Notes under the pieces: generated by a model
What the model was told of the DNA's origin: nothing
Databases searched by the model: none
What the model saw: the letters and a program-made list of their open reading frames with translations, nothing else
Made by a program: the position numbers and the translations under genes
Part shown: positions 46,041 through 54,730 of the stretch, piece by piece
Position numbering within the stretch: the stretch's first letter is position 1
Layout of the letters: each line of letters begins with the position of its first letter
DNA from: an uncultured Sphingomonas sp.
GTDB taxonomy: Bacteria > Pseudomonadota > Alphaproteobacteria > Sphingomonadales > Sphingomonadaceae
Direction of reading: 5' to 3'
Length of the DNA: 64,000 nucleotides
NCBI RefSeq assembly: GCF_913062585.1
Contig: NZ_CAJXWX010000009.1
Location: forward strand, 1-64,000

Positions 46041-46538
46041 ATGATGAGCGGGACGATCGAGCCCATGCCCGCCGGGGTCGTCGCGGCGGCGGCAGGCGCG
46101 GTGCGCGCGCTACTGCGGCTGGACGAGGGCAATGAAGCTGCGTTCGTCGAACGGGTCGCGGGTGTCGCTCTGGGGCTGGGCGAGTCGTTTTGCGGGCAGC
46201 TGTTGATCGAACGCGGGGTCGAAGAGGGAGTTGCGGGTCGAACCGCCTGGCAGCCGCTGTCGACCCTGCCCGTGCGCGCGATTCTGTCGGGCGGTGAGGG
46301 GGCGATCGACCGCGACGGGCGCGGCTGGGTCCGCACCGGCGAGGCGGCGACGATCCGCTATCGCGCGGGGCTGTCCACAAGCTGGGCCGCCTTACCGCCG
46401 GAGATCGCGCATGGCGTGGCGATTATGGGCGCGCATCTGTTCGACAATCGCGACGCGGCCGCCGTGCCGCCCGCCGCGGTAGCAGCGCTGTGGCGGCCGT
46501 GGCGGCGGATGCGACTCGACGCGCCGAGGCGGGCATGA
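46041..46538 (+). CDS. GTA head-tail connector (gp6)
   Basis: This is a 165-residue connector of the phage gp6-like type: helical N-terminus (residues 10-60), a central strand region with LSTLPVRAILSGGEG, and a C-terminal helix with IAHGVAIMGAHLFDNRD. AAGGAG lies five bases before ATG 46041; a second ATG follows directly. The next gene overlaps its end. The assignment rests on position plus the pattern. Confidence 0.8.
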   Translation: MMSGTIEPMPAGVVAAAAGAVRALLRLDEGNEAAFVERVAGVALGLGESFCGQLLIERGVEEGVAGRTAWQPLSTLPVRAILSGGEGAIDRDGRGWVRTGEAATIRYRAGLSTSWAALPPEIAHGVAIMGAHLFDNRDAAAVPPAAVAALWRPWRRMRLDAPRRA

Positions 46539-46924
46539 CCGCGCGGGAGGCCTTGCGCGGCGGGCTGATGACGGCGCTGCGTTCCGCCCTGCAGCCGCTG
46601 GCGGTGGCGCTGTTCGATGCGGTGCCGGTCCGGGCCAGCGTGCCGCAAGGCGTGCTGGGCGAGCCGGGCGAAACCGATTGGGGCGCTGCCGGAATCGAGG
46701 GGCGCGAGCTGCGCGTGACGGTCACGCTGACCGACGAGGGCGAGCAGCCCCGGCGGCTGCGCGCGGCGATGCAGGCGGTCGAGGCGATCGAACTGCCCCA
46801 GTCCCTGGCGGACGGATGGCAGGTCGCGGGGCTGGTCGTGACGGCGACCCGCATGGCGAAGACGAGCGCGCGCTGGACGGCGAGCGTCGAATGGCGCGCC
46901 CGATTGTGGCGCGTGGGACAATAG
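46535..46924 (+). CDS. GTA DUF3168 tail-completion protein (gp8)
   Basis: This 129-residue protein carries the DUF3168 pattern: LRSALQPLAVALFDAVPVRASVPQ is characteristic at its start, and the repeated strands end with WTASVEWRARLWRV. It is expected to be a tail terminator. In Rhodobacter GTA a small head-closure gene (gp7) lies before it; none is present here. Confidence 0.8.
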   Translation: MTAREALRGGLMTALRSALQPLAVALFDAVPVRASVPQGVLGEPGETDWGAAGIEGRELRVTVTLTDEGEQPRRLRAAMQAVEAIELPQSLADGWQVAGLVVTATRMAKTSARWTASVEWRARLWRVGQ

Positions 46925-46937
46925 GGGGGGACGGGAC

Positions 46938-47345
46938 ATGGCAATCGAAAAGGGAAACGCCTTTCTGCTGAAGATCGGCGACGGGGCCGAGCCGCCGACC
47001 TTTGCGACGATGGCGGGGCTGCGCACCACGCAATTGTCGATCAATGGCGAGACGGTGGTGGTAACGAACAAGGATTCGGGCGGCTGGCGCGAATTGCTGT
47101 CGGGTGCGGGGGTGCGGCATGTCAGCGTGGCGGGCGCGGGCGTGTTCACCGGGTCGGCGGCCGAGGCGCGGATGCGCGGCCATGCGCTGGCGGGCACGAT
47201 CGATACTTATCGGCTGAGCTTCGAGAGCGGCGGGTCGATGACCGGGCGCTTCTTGGTGACGCGCCTCGACTATAGCGGCGATTTCGGTGGCGAGCGGACC
47301 TACACGCTGGCGCTGGAAAGCTCCGGCGCGGTGGTGGCGGCATGA
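46938..47345 (+). CDS. GTA major tail protein (gp9)
   Basis: This is a 135-residue tail-tube protein of the TP901-1-like major tail family. It starts AIEKGNAFLLKIGDGAEPP and contains ETVVVTNKDSGGWRELL and FTGSAAEARMRGHAL, which are typical of the family. It overlaps gp10 by four bases. Confidence 0.88.
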   Translation: MAIEKGNAFLLKIGDGAEPPTFATMAGLRTTQLSINGETVVVTNKDSGGWRELLSGAGVRHVSVAGAGVFTGSAAEARMRGHALAGTIDTYRLSFESGGSMTGRFLVTRLDYSGDFGGERTYTLALESSGAVVAA

Positions 47346-47656
47346 GCGGGGCGGCGAATCCAGTGCGGGGCGAGGCACCCTTGCGCGTCGGTGGCGCGGA
47401 ACTGGTCGTGCGGCCGAGCTTCCAGGCGCTGGTCGCGGCGGAGGGCGAGCTGGGCCCGCTGTTCGAGCTGGTCGAACGCGCGGGCGAGGGCAAGCTGTCG
47501 CTGGGCGAGGCGGCGGCGCTGATCTGGCATTGCCTGCTCGAGGTGCCCGAGGGGCTCAGCCGCGAGCAGCTGGGCGAGGCGCTGGTCGACCTGGGGCTGG
47601 CGGCGCTGGCGCCCGTGCTGCGGCAATTGCTGCGCCAGATACTGGGCGGGAAATGA
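47342..47656 (+). CDS. GTA gp10 tail assembly protein
   Basis: This 104-residue protein follows the tail-tube gene, as gp10 does in GTA clusters. AELVVRPSFQALVAAEGELG and LSLGEAAALIWHCL fit the GTA gp10 (tail assembly chaperone) pattern. It overlaps both neighbours. Confidence 0.82.
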   Translation: MSGAANPVRGEAPLRVGGAELVVRPSFQALVAAEGELGPLFELVERAGEGKLSLGEAAALIWHCLLEVPEGLSREQLGEALVDLGLAALAPVLRQLLRQILGGK

Positions 47657-47847
47657 GTTTTGCCGAGGGGGCGGCGCGGCTGGCGGGGATGGCGGGTGCG
47701 GTATTGGGCTGGTCGCCCGACCGCTTCTGGCGCGCCACGCCTGCCGAGCTTCACGCGGTGGTGGCGGCGATGACGGAACCGGGAGGGGCGGCGCCGCCGT
47801 CCTCGGCGACATTAGCGCGATTGCGGGAGATGTATCCAGATGGATGA
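47653..47847 (+). CDS. Small phage tail assembly chaperone (gp10.1-like)
   Basis: This 64-residue protein starts MSFAEGAARLAGMAG. The segment VLGWSPDRFWRATPAELHAV is the hallmark of the small DUF2376-type tail chaperone that lies between gp10 and the tape measure in GTA clusters. It overlaps gp11 by eight bases. Confidence 0.82.
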   Translation: MSFAEGAARLAGMAGAVLGWSPDRFWRATPAELHAVVAAMTEPGGAAPPSSATLARLREMYPDG

Positions 47848-48376
47848 GCAGGACTTCGCACCCCGCATCGACATGCGGGGCTTCGCCGCCGACATGGCCG
47901 CGATGCGCGCCGATCTGTCGCGCGGGCTGGGCGATGCGGCGGAACTGGGCGCGCGCACAGTCGAGGGTGCGCTGCTGCGTGCGGCACGGACGGGCAAGTT
48001 CGGGTTCGAGGAACTGAAGGCGACCGCGCTTTCCGCCCTGGACCAGATTGCGCGCGCCGCCCTGCGACAGGGTGTCGGCTCGGTCGGCGATGGCGGATTG
48101 CTGGGTCTGCTGGGCGGGCTGGTGTCGGGCCTACCCGGCCGCGCGACCGGTGGGCCGGTGTCGCCCGGCCGGCCCTATCTGGTCGGTGAGCGGGGGCCGG
48201 AGGTCTTCGTGCCCACCGCCAGCGGGCGGGTCGAGGCGCTGCGCCCCGGTAGCGGTGCGCGCGACGTGCGGGTGGCGATCACGATCAACGCTGCGTCGGG
48301 CGAGGCGGCTGGGGTGCTGCAACGCTCCGGCCGACAGGTCGCGCGGGCGGTCAGGGCGGCGCTGGCCGAGGATTGA
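47840..48376 (+). CDS. GTA tail tape measure protein (gp11)
   Basis: This is a 178-residue tape measure. The N-terminal half is helical, a Gly-rich hydrophobic stretch (GLLGLLGGLVSGLPG) follows, and the C-terminal motif GGPVSPGRPYLVGERGPEVF is typical of tape-measure ends. The short length implies a short tail, as in GTAs. An interspersed palindromic element separates it from gp12. Confidence 0.87.
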   Translation: MDEQDFAPRIDMRGFAADMAAMRADLSRGLGDAAELGARTVEGALLRAARTGKFGFEELKATALSALDQIARAALRQGVGSVGDGGLLGLLGGLVSGLPGRATGGPVSPGRPYLVGERGPEVFVPTASGRVEALRPGSGARDVRVAITINAASGEAAGVLQRSGRQVARAVRAALAED

Positions 48377-48390
48377 GGGGCGGGGGTGTG

Positions 48391-48519
48391 CCCCTCCACC
48401 ACGCCCTGCGGGCGCGGTCCCCCTCCCCATCCGAGATGGGGAGGATTGAGACGCACCATTCCTCCCAAAGCTCTGCTTGGGGAGGGGGACCGCCGGGCGT
48501 CAGCCCGGTGGTGGAGGGG
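48391..48519. repeat. Palindromic element between gp11 and gp12
   Basis: CCCCTCCACCA at 48391-48401 is the inverted copy of 48509-48519. Inside lie the hairpins CCTCCCCAT/ATGGGGAGG (48422-48444) and CCGGGC/GCCCGG (48492-48507). It resembles the element at 42915-43037. No gene is supported in it. Confidence 0.7.
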
Positions 48520-48550
48520 CATTGCCCCACCGGACATTCGGGAGACGAAC

Positions 48551-50821
48551 ATGCAATGGTGCCTGCACGGCGAGCGCCGCGACCAGCGGAGCGATACGCT
48601 GTCACGCTTCGACCCGCGCTACTGGACGGTCGATTTCCCGCGCCCGATGATGGCGGCGGTGGTGGCGACCGCGCCGGATGCCTTGCGGGTCGATGCGGTC
48701 TTCTATCACACCGACGATCTGGCGGGGCTGATCTGGGAGTCGGCCGATCGGCACGACCATCCGCTGCTGCGCTACGACACGGTGCGCGACTATCGCGACT
48801 GCCGGTTGCGGTTCCGCTGGCGCTCCGGCGGGATCAAGCCGCTGGATGCGCCGCACGGGCCGACGCTGACGATCGAAGGACGGGACGAGAGCGGCAAGGC
48901 TCGCGCTTGGTATGTCCGGCTGTGGAATTATGCGACCGGCACGCCCGAGGATGCCGAGATCGTCCTCGACTTCGCCGATCTGGCGGGCGGGTTCAAATTC
49001 CCCGAGGATCGCGATCCGGTCTGGGCGGGCGATATCGACCGCATGTTCGTCTCGCTGGTCGCCCCCGGTTACGATGCAGGTGCTGCGTTCCTAGCCCAGC
49101 CGCAGGAGGGGTGGGTTGAATTGACCGACATGGCCTGCACGGGGCCGGGGTCGGTGATCGGGATCGGCGCGGCGGTGCTGCCCGAGCATGGCTTCGGGAT
49201 CGCGAGCGGTTATGACGACAGTTATCACCTGACGCCGCAGCGTCTGCTGCGCAACATGCTGCACCTCGGCTATCGGGGGAGCATCGTCCATTATGTCGGG
49301 ATGAGCCATTATTTCCGGCTCGAACGCAGTGGCGAGGGGCTCTACGCCAGCCTGGCCGGCGGTGCGCTGAACGTGGCGAGTGCCGCCTGGCATCGCGGGT
49401 TCGCGAGCGAGGCCAAGGCGCTGGGCTACGGCCTGATCTGGTCGCTGTCCTATGAGCTGTTCGATGCGCATTGCTGGGGCGACTGGAAGCAGCGCGCGGC
49501 CGATGGCGCGCCCGCGCTGACCGGCTGGGAACCGCCCTCGACGCTGCTCAGCCCGGCGCATTCGGGTGCGATGGCCTATCTCCAGATCGTCACGCAGGCG
49601 TTTCTGGCGATCGGCCAGACCGCCGGGCTCACCCCGCAATTCCAGGTTGGCGAGCCCTGGTGGTGGGTACGCCCCTCGGACGGCGCGCCATGCCTTTACG
49701 ATGCGGCGGCGGTGGCGGCCTTCGCGCCGGTGCCGATGGCGAGCATGGCGGGAGCAAAGAGCCAGGCGGAGCACGACACGCTTGACCGGGCGGGGGCGTG
49801 CCTGGCGGCATCGACGGCAGCGCTTTGCGCGGCGGCGAAGGCGGCGGCACCGGGCTGCGTCACCCACCTGCTCACCTATCTGCCGACCGTACTCGATCCC
49901 CTGTCGCCCGAGGCGAAGCGCGCCAACATGCCGGTCGGTTGGGCGAGCCCGGCCTTCGATGTGCTGCAACTGGAGGATTACGACTGGGTGACGGCGGGCG
50001 ACACCGCCGCGACCCGCAAGGGCGTCGCGCTGGCCGAGGCGCGGCTCGGCTATCCGCCGGGGCGGCAGCATTATCTGTCGGGCTTCGTGCTGCGCGCCGA
50101 CCAGCGTGCGGGGTGGGGCTGGATCGCCGATGCCGCACAAACGGCGCGCGAGCGGGGCGTGGCCGCGACGTACCTGTGGGCGATGCCGCAGGTGATGCGC
50201 GACGGTTTCGTCTGTTGGGAAGGGGAGGGTGATATGCAGGCTTTCGACGACGTGCTGTTCCCCCTGGCGCTGGGGCGCGAGGCGGAGGTGACGCCCGGTT
50301 TCTCGACCGCGATCCTGACCAGCGCGGGTGGGCGAGAGGCGCGCAATGCCGCCTGGGCCGAGGCGCGGACGACCTATGATGTCGGCCCCGGCATCCGCTC
50401 GGCGGAGGATATCGCCGCGCTGCTCGCCTTTTTCCGCGCGCGGATGGGCCCGGCGCGCGGATTTCGCCTGCGCGATCCGTTCGACAGTGTCGGCGTCGAT
50501 CAGGTGGTCGGAACGGGCGACGGCACGACGCGCCGCTTCGCGCTGGTCCGCCATTATGACGACCAGCTTCGCCGCATCACCCGCCCCGTGGCGGGCAGCG
50601 TGTCGGTGAAGGTGGCGGGCGTCGGCGTCACCGGCTTTGCGCTCGAGCCGGGCGGCTGGCTGGTGTTCGACACCGCTCCCGCCCCAGGCGCTGCGATCAC
50701 CGCCAGCTTCACCTTCGACGTGCCCGTCCGCTTCGCCGAGGACCGGCTGAGCGCGACGCTGGCCGGGTTCCAGGCGGGCGCGGCCCCCTCGGTGCCGCTG
50801 GTCGAGGTGCGCGAGGCATGA
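48551..50821 (+). CDS. GTA gp12 fusion: TIM-barrel-like domain plus DUF2460
   Basis: This is a 756-residue tail protein. Residues from about 570 to 756 are the DUF2460 (gp12) domain, beginning FPLALGREAEVTPGFSTAIL and containing RGFRLRDPFDS and FDVPVRFAEDRL. Residues 1-565 form an additional part: a beta-rich start (1-200), then a barrel-like region with SIVHYVGMSHYF, GLIWSLSYELFD, QVGEPWWWVRP, FDVLQLEDYDWV and ATYLWAMPQVM at the spacing of TIM-barrel strands. The Glu in GEPWWW and the acids in LQLEDYD are at positions where glycosidases keep catalytic residues. In Rhodobacter GTA, gp12 is DUF2460 only. ATG 48551 follows GGAG by six bases. Confidence 0.8.
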   Translation: MQWCLHGERRDQRSDTLSRFDPRYWTVDFPRPMMAAVVATAPDALRVDAVFYHTDDLAGLIWESADRHDHPLLRYDTVRDYRDCRLRFRWRSGGIKPLDAPHGPTLTIEGRDESGKARAWYVRLWNYATGTPEDAEIVLDFADLAGGFKFPEDRDPVWAGDIDRMFVSLVAPGYDAGAAFLAQPQEGWVELTDMACTGPGSVIGIGAAVLPEHGFGIASGYDDSYHLTPQRLLRNMLHLGYRGSIVHYVGMSHYFRLERSGEGLYASLAGGALNVASAAWHRGFASEAKALGYGLIWSLSYELFDAHCWGDWKQRAADGAPALTGWEPPSTLLSPAHSGAMAYLQIVTQAFLAIGQTAGLTPQFQVGEPWWWVRPSDGAPCLYDAAAVAAFAPVPMASMAGAKSQAEHDTLDRAGACLAASTAALCAAAKAAAPGCVTHLLTYLPTVLDPLSPEAKRANMPVGWASPAFDVLQLEDYDWVTAGDTAATRKGVALAEARLGYPPGRQHYLSGFVLRADQRAGWGWIADAAQTARERGVAATYLWAMPQVMRDGFVCWEGEGDMQAFDDVLFPLALGREAEVTPGFSTAILTSAGGREARNAAWAEARTTYDVGPGIRSAEDIAALLAFFRARMGPARGFRLRDPFDSVGVDQVVGTGDGTTRRFALVRHYDDQLRRITRPVAGSVSVKVAGVGVTGFALEPGGWLVFDTAPAPGAAITASFTFDVPVRFAEDRLSATLAGFQAGAAPSVPLVEVREA

Positions 50822-51624
50822 GCGCCGATACGCTGACGACATGGGTGTTGTGCTGGCGGATCGCGCGGCGCGACGGGGCGACGATCGGGCTGACGGGGCA
50901 TGACCATGACCTGTGGATCGACGGCCTGCGCTACCGTGCCGCGCCCGGCCTGACGCCGAGTGCGATCCTGCGCGGCGATGGGCTGGACCCCGATCTCATG
51001 GACGCCTCGGGCGCGCTGACCAGCGAGGCGATCGGCGAGCGGGACCTGCTGGCAGGCCGCTGGGACGGGGCAAGCGTCGCGGCGATCGCGGTCGACTGGA
51101 CCGGGGAGGCAGCCCCCGTGGCCCTGGGTCAGGGCGAGATCGGCACGGTGCAACTGGGCGAGGGGGGCTTCACCGCCGAGTTGCGCGGGGTCGGCGCGCT
51201 GCTCGACCGGCCGGTGGCGGAGGAAACCTCGCCCGATTGTCGCGCCGCGCTGGGCGACCGACGATGCCGCGTCGCGATGGCGGGGCGGCGGCGGTTCGCG
51301 CGGGTCGATACATGGGACGGCCAGGGCGTGCTGACGCTCGACCGCGCAGAGCCGGTCGCCAATGCCTATGGCCAGGGGCGGCTGATCTGGTTCGGCGGCG
51401 CCAATGCCGGGCTGGAGTCGGCGATCGCGTGGTCGGAGGGGAACCGGCTATGGCTGTCCGCTGCGCCCGCCTTCGCGGTCGAAGGCACGCCGCTGATCGA
51501 ACTGGTCGAGGGGTGCGACAAAAGGCTGGAGACCTGCCTGTCGCGCTTCGCCAATGTCGCGAATTTCCGGGGCGAGCCGTTCCTGCCCGGCATCGACCTG
51601 CTCACCCGTTATCCCGGCGCATGA
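50818..51624 (+). CDS. GTA baseplate hub, DUF2163 (gp13)
   Basis: This 268-residue hub protein has four cysteines arranged as CRAALGDRRC and CDKRLETC near the C-terminal half, matching the iron-sulfur-type cysteine set of tail-tip hubs. Early segments WRIARRDGATIGLTGHDHDL and YRAAPGLTPSAI are the DUF2163 start. It overlaps gp12 and gp14 by four bases each. Confidence 0.9.
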   Translation: MSADTLTTWVLCWRIARRDGATIGLTGHDHDLWIDGLRYRAAPGLTPSAILRGDGLDPDLMDASGALTSEAIGERDLLAGRWDGASVAAIAVDWTGEAAPVALGQGEIGTVQLGEGGFTAELRGVGALLDRPVAEETSPDCRAALGDRRCRVAMAGRRRFARVDTWDGQGVLTLDRAEPVANAYGQGRLIWFGGANAGLESAIAWSEGNRLWLSAAPAFAVEGTPLIELVEGCDKRLETCLSRFANVANFRGEPFLPGIDLLTRYPGA

Positions 51625-51989
51625 GCGGGGTCGAGGCGGTGGCGCGCGCGCTGATCGGCGTGCGGTTCCGGCTGCATGGCCGCGATGCGGACCATGGGCT
51701 GGACTGTGTCGGGCTGGTCGCGGCGGCGACGGGGCAGGCCGCGCCGACCGGCTATGGCTGGCGGCGCGGCGATGAAGGCCGGGTAGCGGCGCTGCTCGAC
51801 GCGGCCTTCCCGCGCGGCGGGGACGCGCCTGGCGCGGTGATGCTGCTGCGGGCCGGGCCGGGGCAGCTGCATCTGGCGATCCGGGTGAGCGACGGGATCG
51901 TCCATGCCGATGCGGGGCTGCGCCGGGTGGCCTGGCGACCGGGTGCGCCGCCCTGGCCCGTGCTGGGATATTGGAAGGGGGAGGGGTAA
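51621..51989 (+). CDS. GTA NlpC/P60 cell-wall peptidase (gp14)
   Basis: This is a 122-residue peptidase that probably opens the recipient's peptidoglycan. The catalytic Cys29 is in HGLDCVGLV and the His in GQLHLAIRVSDG. The length is somewhat short for the family (about 140), but the core is complete. It lies between the hub and tail-tip genes in the usual order. Confidence 0.87.
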   Translation: MSGVEAVARALIGVRFRLHGRDADHGLDCVGLVAAATGQAAPTGYGWRRGDEGRVAALLDAAFPRGGDAPGAVMLLRAGPGQLHLAIRVSDGIVHADAGLRRVAWRPGAPPWPVLGYWKGEG

Positions 51990-54112
51990 TGGCGACCTTG
52001 GTCTTGGGCACGGTGGGACGTGCGCTGCTGGGGCCGGTGGGCGGCGCGATCGGCGCGCTGATCGGCAATCGGGTGGATCATGCCGTGCTGGGCTCGCCCC
52101 GCCGGCAGGGGCCGCGCCTGACCGAGCTGTCGGTCCAGACATCGACCTATGGCACGCAGATGCCCGCCGTCTTCGGCACGATGCGCGTCGCCGGGCCGGT
52201 GATCTGGGCGACCGACCTGGTCGAGGCGCGCGGGCTGACCGGTGGCGGCAAGGGACGGCCCGCCACCGAAAGCTATAGCTATTCGGCCAATTTCGCGGTC
52301 GCGCTGTCGGGGCGGGCGATCCGGCGGGTGGGGCGGATCTGGGCCGATGGGCGGCTGCTGCGCGGGAGTGCGGGCGACTTCAAGGTCGCGACCGGCTTTC
52401 GCCTGCATAGCGGCACCGAGGACCAGCCGGTCGATCCGCTGATCGCCTCGGTCGAGGGGGCGCGGGCTCCCGCCTTTCGCGGGATCGCCTATGCGGTGTT
52501 CGAGGGGCTGGCGCTGGCCGAGTTCGGCAATCGCATCCCCCAGCTGACCTTCGAGGTGGAGGCCGATGCGGCGCCGGTGTCGTGCGGCACGATCGCCCAG
52601 GCCCTGTCGCCGCTGATCCAGGCGGGCGATGCGGGCGTGACCGTCTCCGGTTTCGCCGCGAGCGGCGGCAGCGTGCGCGCGGTGCTGGCGATGCTGGCCG
52701 ATATGAGCGGTGGCCAATGGGTGGCGGACGGGTCCGGCCTGCGGCTGGCGGCGCCCGTATCGGGGGCGGTCGGGTCGATCCGGGACGAGGGGATGGGCGC
52801 CGCCGGACCCGGCCGCCGGGGTGTCCGCGCCGTGGCGGCCGAGGTGCTGGTCCCCGCCCGGGTGACCGTGGCGCATTACGACCCTGCGCGCGATTATCAG
52901 ATCGGGACGCAGCAGGCGCGTCGGCCCGGCGGTATCCGTGACGAGCGGCTGGAGCTGGCGGCGGCGCTGGACGCTACCACTGCGCGGACGCTGGCCGAAA
53001 CCCGGCTGGCGCGCCGCCTGGCCGAGCGGGTGCGGCGGACGGTGACGCTCGGCCCCGAGGCGCTCGACATCGACCCAGGCGCGGTCGTGACGATCGAGGG
53101 CGAGGCGGGGCGCTGGCGCGTGGTCGAGGCGGCGTGGGAGGCGATGGCGGTGCGCTTGACCTGCGTCCCGCTGGCGCAGGATGCACCGGTCCAGCCCGCC
53201 TCGCCGGGCCGCATCGCACCCGCGCCGGACCAGCCGATCGGTCAGACCCGGCTGATCGCCTTCGAGATGCCGCCGCTCACCGACGAGCTGTTGACGATGC
53301 CGCGCCTGACGGTCGTGGCGGCGGGCGGCCCCGGCTGGCGACAGGCAAGCCTGTCCTGCAGCCTGGACGACGGGGCGAGCTGGATGCCGCTCGGCCCCAC
53401 GGCGCTGCCCGGGGTGATCGGGGTGGTGACGGCGGTGATGCCGGGTGGTGACGGTCGGTTGATCGACCGGCGCGGCGCGATCGAGGTGCAGGTGGCCGAG
53501 GATCTGGCCGATGCCGATGCCGCCGCGATCGAGGCGGGCGCGAACCTGGCCTGGATCGGTGGCGAGCTGATCCAGTTCGCCCGCGCCGCACCCCTGGGAC
53601 AGGGGCGCTGGCGGCTGACCGAACTGCGGCGCGGGCTGCGCGGTACCGAGGCGATGATCGGGACAGCGGCACCGGGGGCGTCCTTCGTCCGCCTCGATTC
53701 CGCCACGGTGCGGACGATCGACGTGCCGGTGACGATGCTGGGCGGGCGGGTGCGCGTTCTGGCGCATGGTGTGGGGGATGGCCCGGACGGCGTCCAGGCC
53801 GTGGCCGAGGTGACAGGCCGCTCGATCCTGCCACCCGCGCCCATCGGCTGGCGATGCCGTCGCGGTGCGGATGGCCGCGTCACCATCGGCTGGACCCGGC
53901 GCAGCCGGATGGGTTGGCGCTGGCTCGACCGGGTCGACGTACCGCTGGCGGAGGAGCGGGAGCGTTATCGCATCGCGATCGGCGACCAGGTGGAAGAGGT
54001 CGATACGCCCGGCTGGACCGGGGCAGCCGAGGACGGCGTGCCGGTGGCGATATGGCAATTGGGGACCTGGGGCGCTTCGTCGCCGCTGGTCGGGATCGTG
54101 GGGGAGGGATGA
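51989..54112 (+). CDS. GTA tail-tip protein (gp15, short form)
   Basis: This 707-residue protein begins with the conserved start of GTA gp15 (VGRALLGPVGGAIGALIG, then YGTQMPAVFGTMRVAGPVIW), followed by the phage-tail domain with KGRPATESYSYSANFAVAL. The C-terminal half is beta-rich. Rhodobacter gp15 is about 1300 residues and includes a TIM-barrel domain; no barrel-like stretch was found here, so this form seems to lack it. It starts by overlapping the gp14 stop (TAATG). Confidence 0.87.
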   Translation: MATLVLGTVGRALLGPVGGAIGALIGNRVDHAVLGSPRRQGPRLTELSVQTSTYGTQMPAVFGTMRVAGPVIWATDLVEARGLTGGGKGRPATESYSYSANFAVALSGRAIRRVGRIWADGRLLRGSAGDFKVATGFRLHSGTEDQPVDPLIASVEGARAPAFRGIAYAVFEGLALAEFGNRIPQLTFEVEADAAPVSCGTIAQALSPLIQAGDAGVTVSGFAASGGSVRAVLAMLADMSGGQWVADGSGLRLAAPVSGAVGSIRDEGMGAAGPGRRGVRAVAAEVLVPARVTVAHYDPARDYQIGTQQARRPGGIRDERLELAAALDATTARTLAETRLARRLAERVRRTVTLGPEALDIDPGAVVTIEGEAGRWRVVEAAWEAMAVRLTCVPLAQDAPVQPASPGRIAPAPDQPIGQTRLIAFEMPPLTDELLTMPRLTVVAAGGPGWRQASLSCSLDDGASWMPLGPTALPGVIGVVTAVMPGGDGRLIDRRGAIEVQVAEDLADADAAAIEAGANLAWIGGELIQFARAAPLGQGRWRLTELRRGLRGTEAMIGTAAPGASFVRLDSATVRTIDVPVTMLGGRVRVLAHGVGDGPDGVQAVAEVTGRSILPPAPIGWRCRRGADGRVTIGWTRRSRMGWRWLDRVDVPLAEERERYRIAIGDQVEEVDTPGWTGAAEDGVPVAIWQLGTWGASSPLVGIVGEG

Positions 54113-54113
54113 G

Positions 54114-54617
54114 ATGACCGACGAAACGCCGCGCTGGACGCTGCCGCTGCTGGCGGCGGGGCAGGCGCAAAAGGAGATCGCGCACAATGAAGCGCTCGGC
54201 CTGCTCGATCTGGTGGTTCAGCCCTGCGTCGAGTCGGTCGGACTCGACACGCCGCCGGGCGCACCCCAGCCGGGACAGGCCTGGATCGTCGGCCCGCAAC
54301 CGACGGGCGCCTGGTCGGGCAGGGCCCAGGCGCTGGCGGGATGGACCGCGGGCGGGTGGCGATTCCTGGTTCCCCGGGCCGGGCTTGCGGTCTGGAGTCG
54401 GACCGATCAGTGTGCGGCGCAATGGGACGGAAATGGCTGGCATAGCGGACGGGTCAGCGGGCGCGAACTGATCCTCGACGGAAAAAAAGTTATTGGGTCG
54501 CAACGATCGCCCATTGCCGAAGCAAGCGGTGGTCAAGTCGTTGATATGGAAGCACGTTTGGTCCTGGAAGCGGTGCTGGCCGCGTTGCGTGGCCATGGTT
54601 TGATCGCGACGGGCTGA
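54114..54617 (+). CDS. DUF2793 tail protein, last gene of the GTA cluster
   Basis: This is a 167-residue DUF2793 protein. The family start RWTLPLLAAGQAQKEIAHNE is present, followed by TPPGAPQPGQAWIVG and WRFLVPRAGLAVW. DUF2793 proteins occur near tail-fibre genes of alphaproteobacterial phages and GTAs, so an exposed tail or binding role is plausible. It follows gp15 by one base; the OmpA gene begins 113 bases later. Confidence 0.85.
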   Translation: MTDETPRWTLPLLAAGQAQKEIAHNEALGLLDLVVQPCVESVGLDTPPGAPQPGQAWIVGPQPTGAWSGRAQALAGWTAGGWRFLVPRAGLAVWSRTDQCAAQWDGNGWHSGRVSGRELILDGKKVIGSQRSPIAEASGGQVVDMEARLVLEAVLAALRGHGLIATG

Positions 54618-54730
54618 CCAAATTTCTGTGATCTTAATGCCACAGTCGGGGGCTTTTGTTCGCTTGCGTGGAAACCAACGCTCCGATAGTGGGTTTGCGC
54701 TGTCCGTAGTGACAACCAAGAAAGGGGACT

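Noticed and set aside
45850..46044. 64-residue open frame after the capsid gene
   Set aside because: It starts inside the terminator hairpin and encodes low-complexity Gly/Arg sequence.
48551..50821. Annotating gp12 as an ordinary host glycosidase
   Set aside because: The C-terminal DUF2460 domain and the four-base overlap with gp13 tie it to the tail operon.
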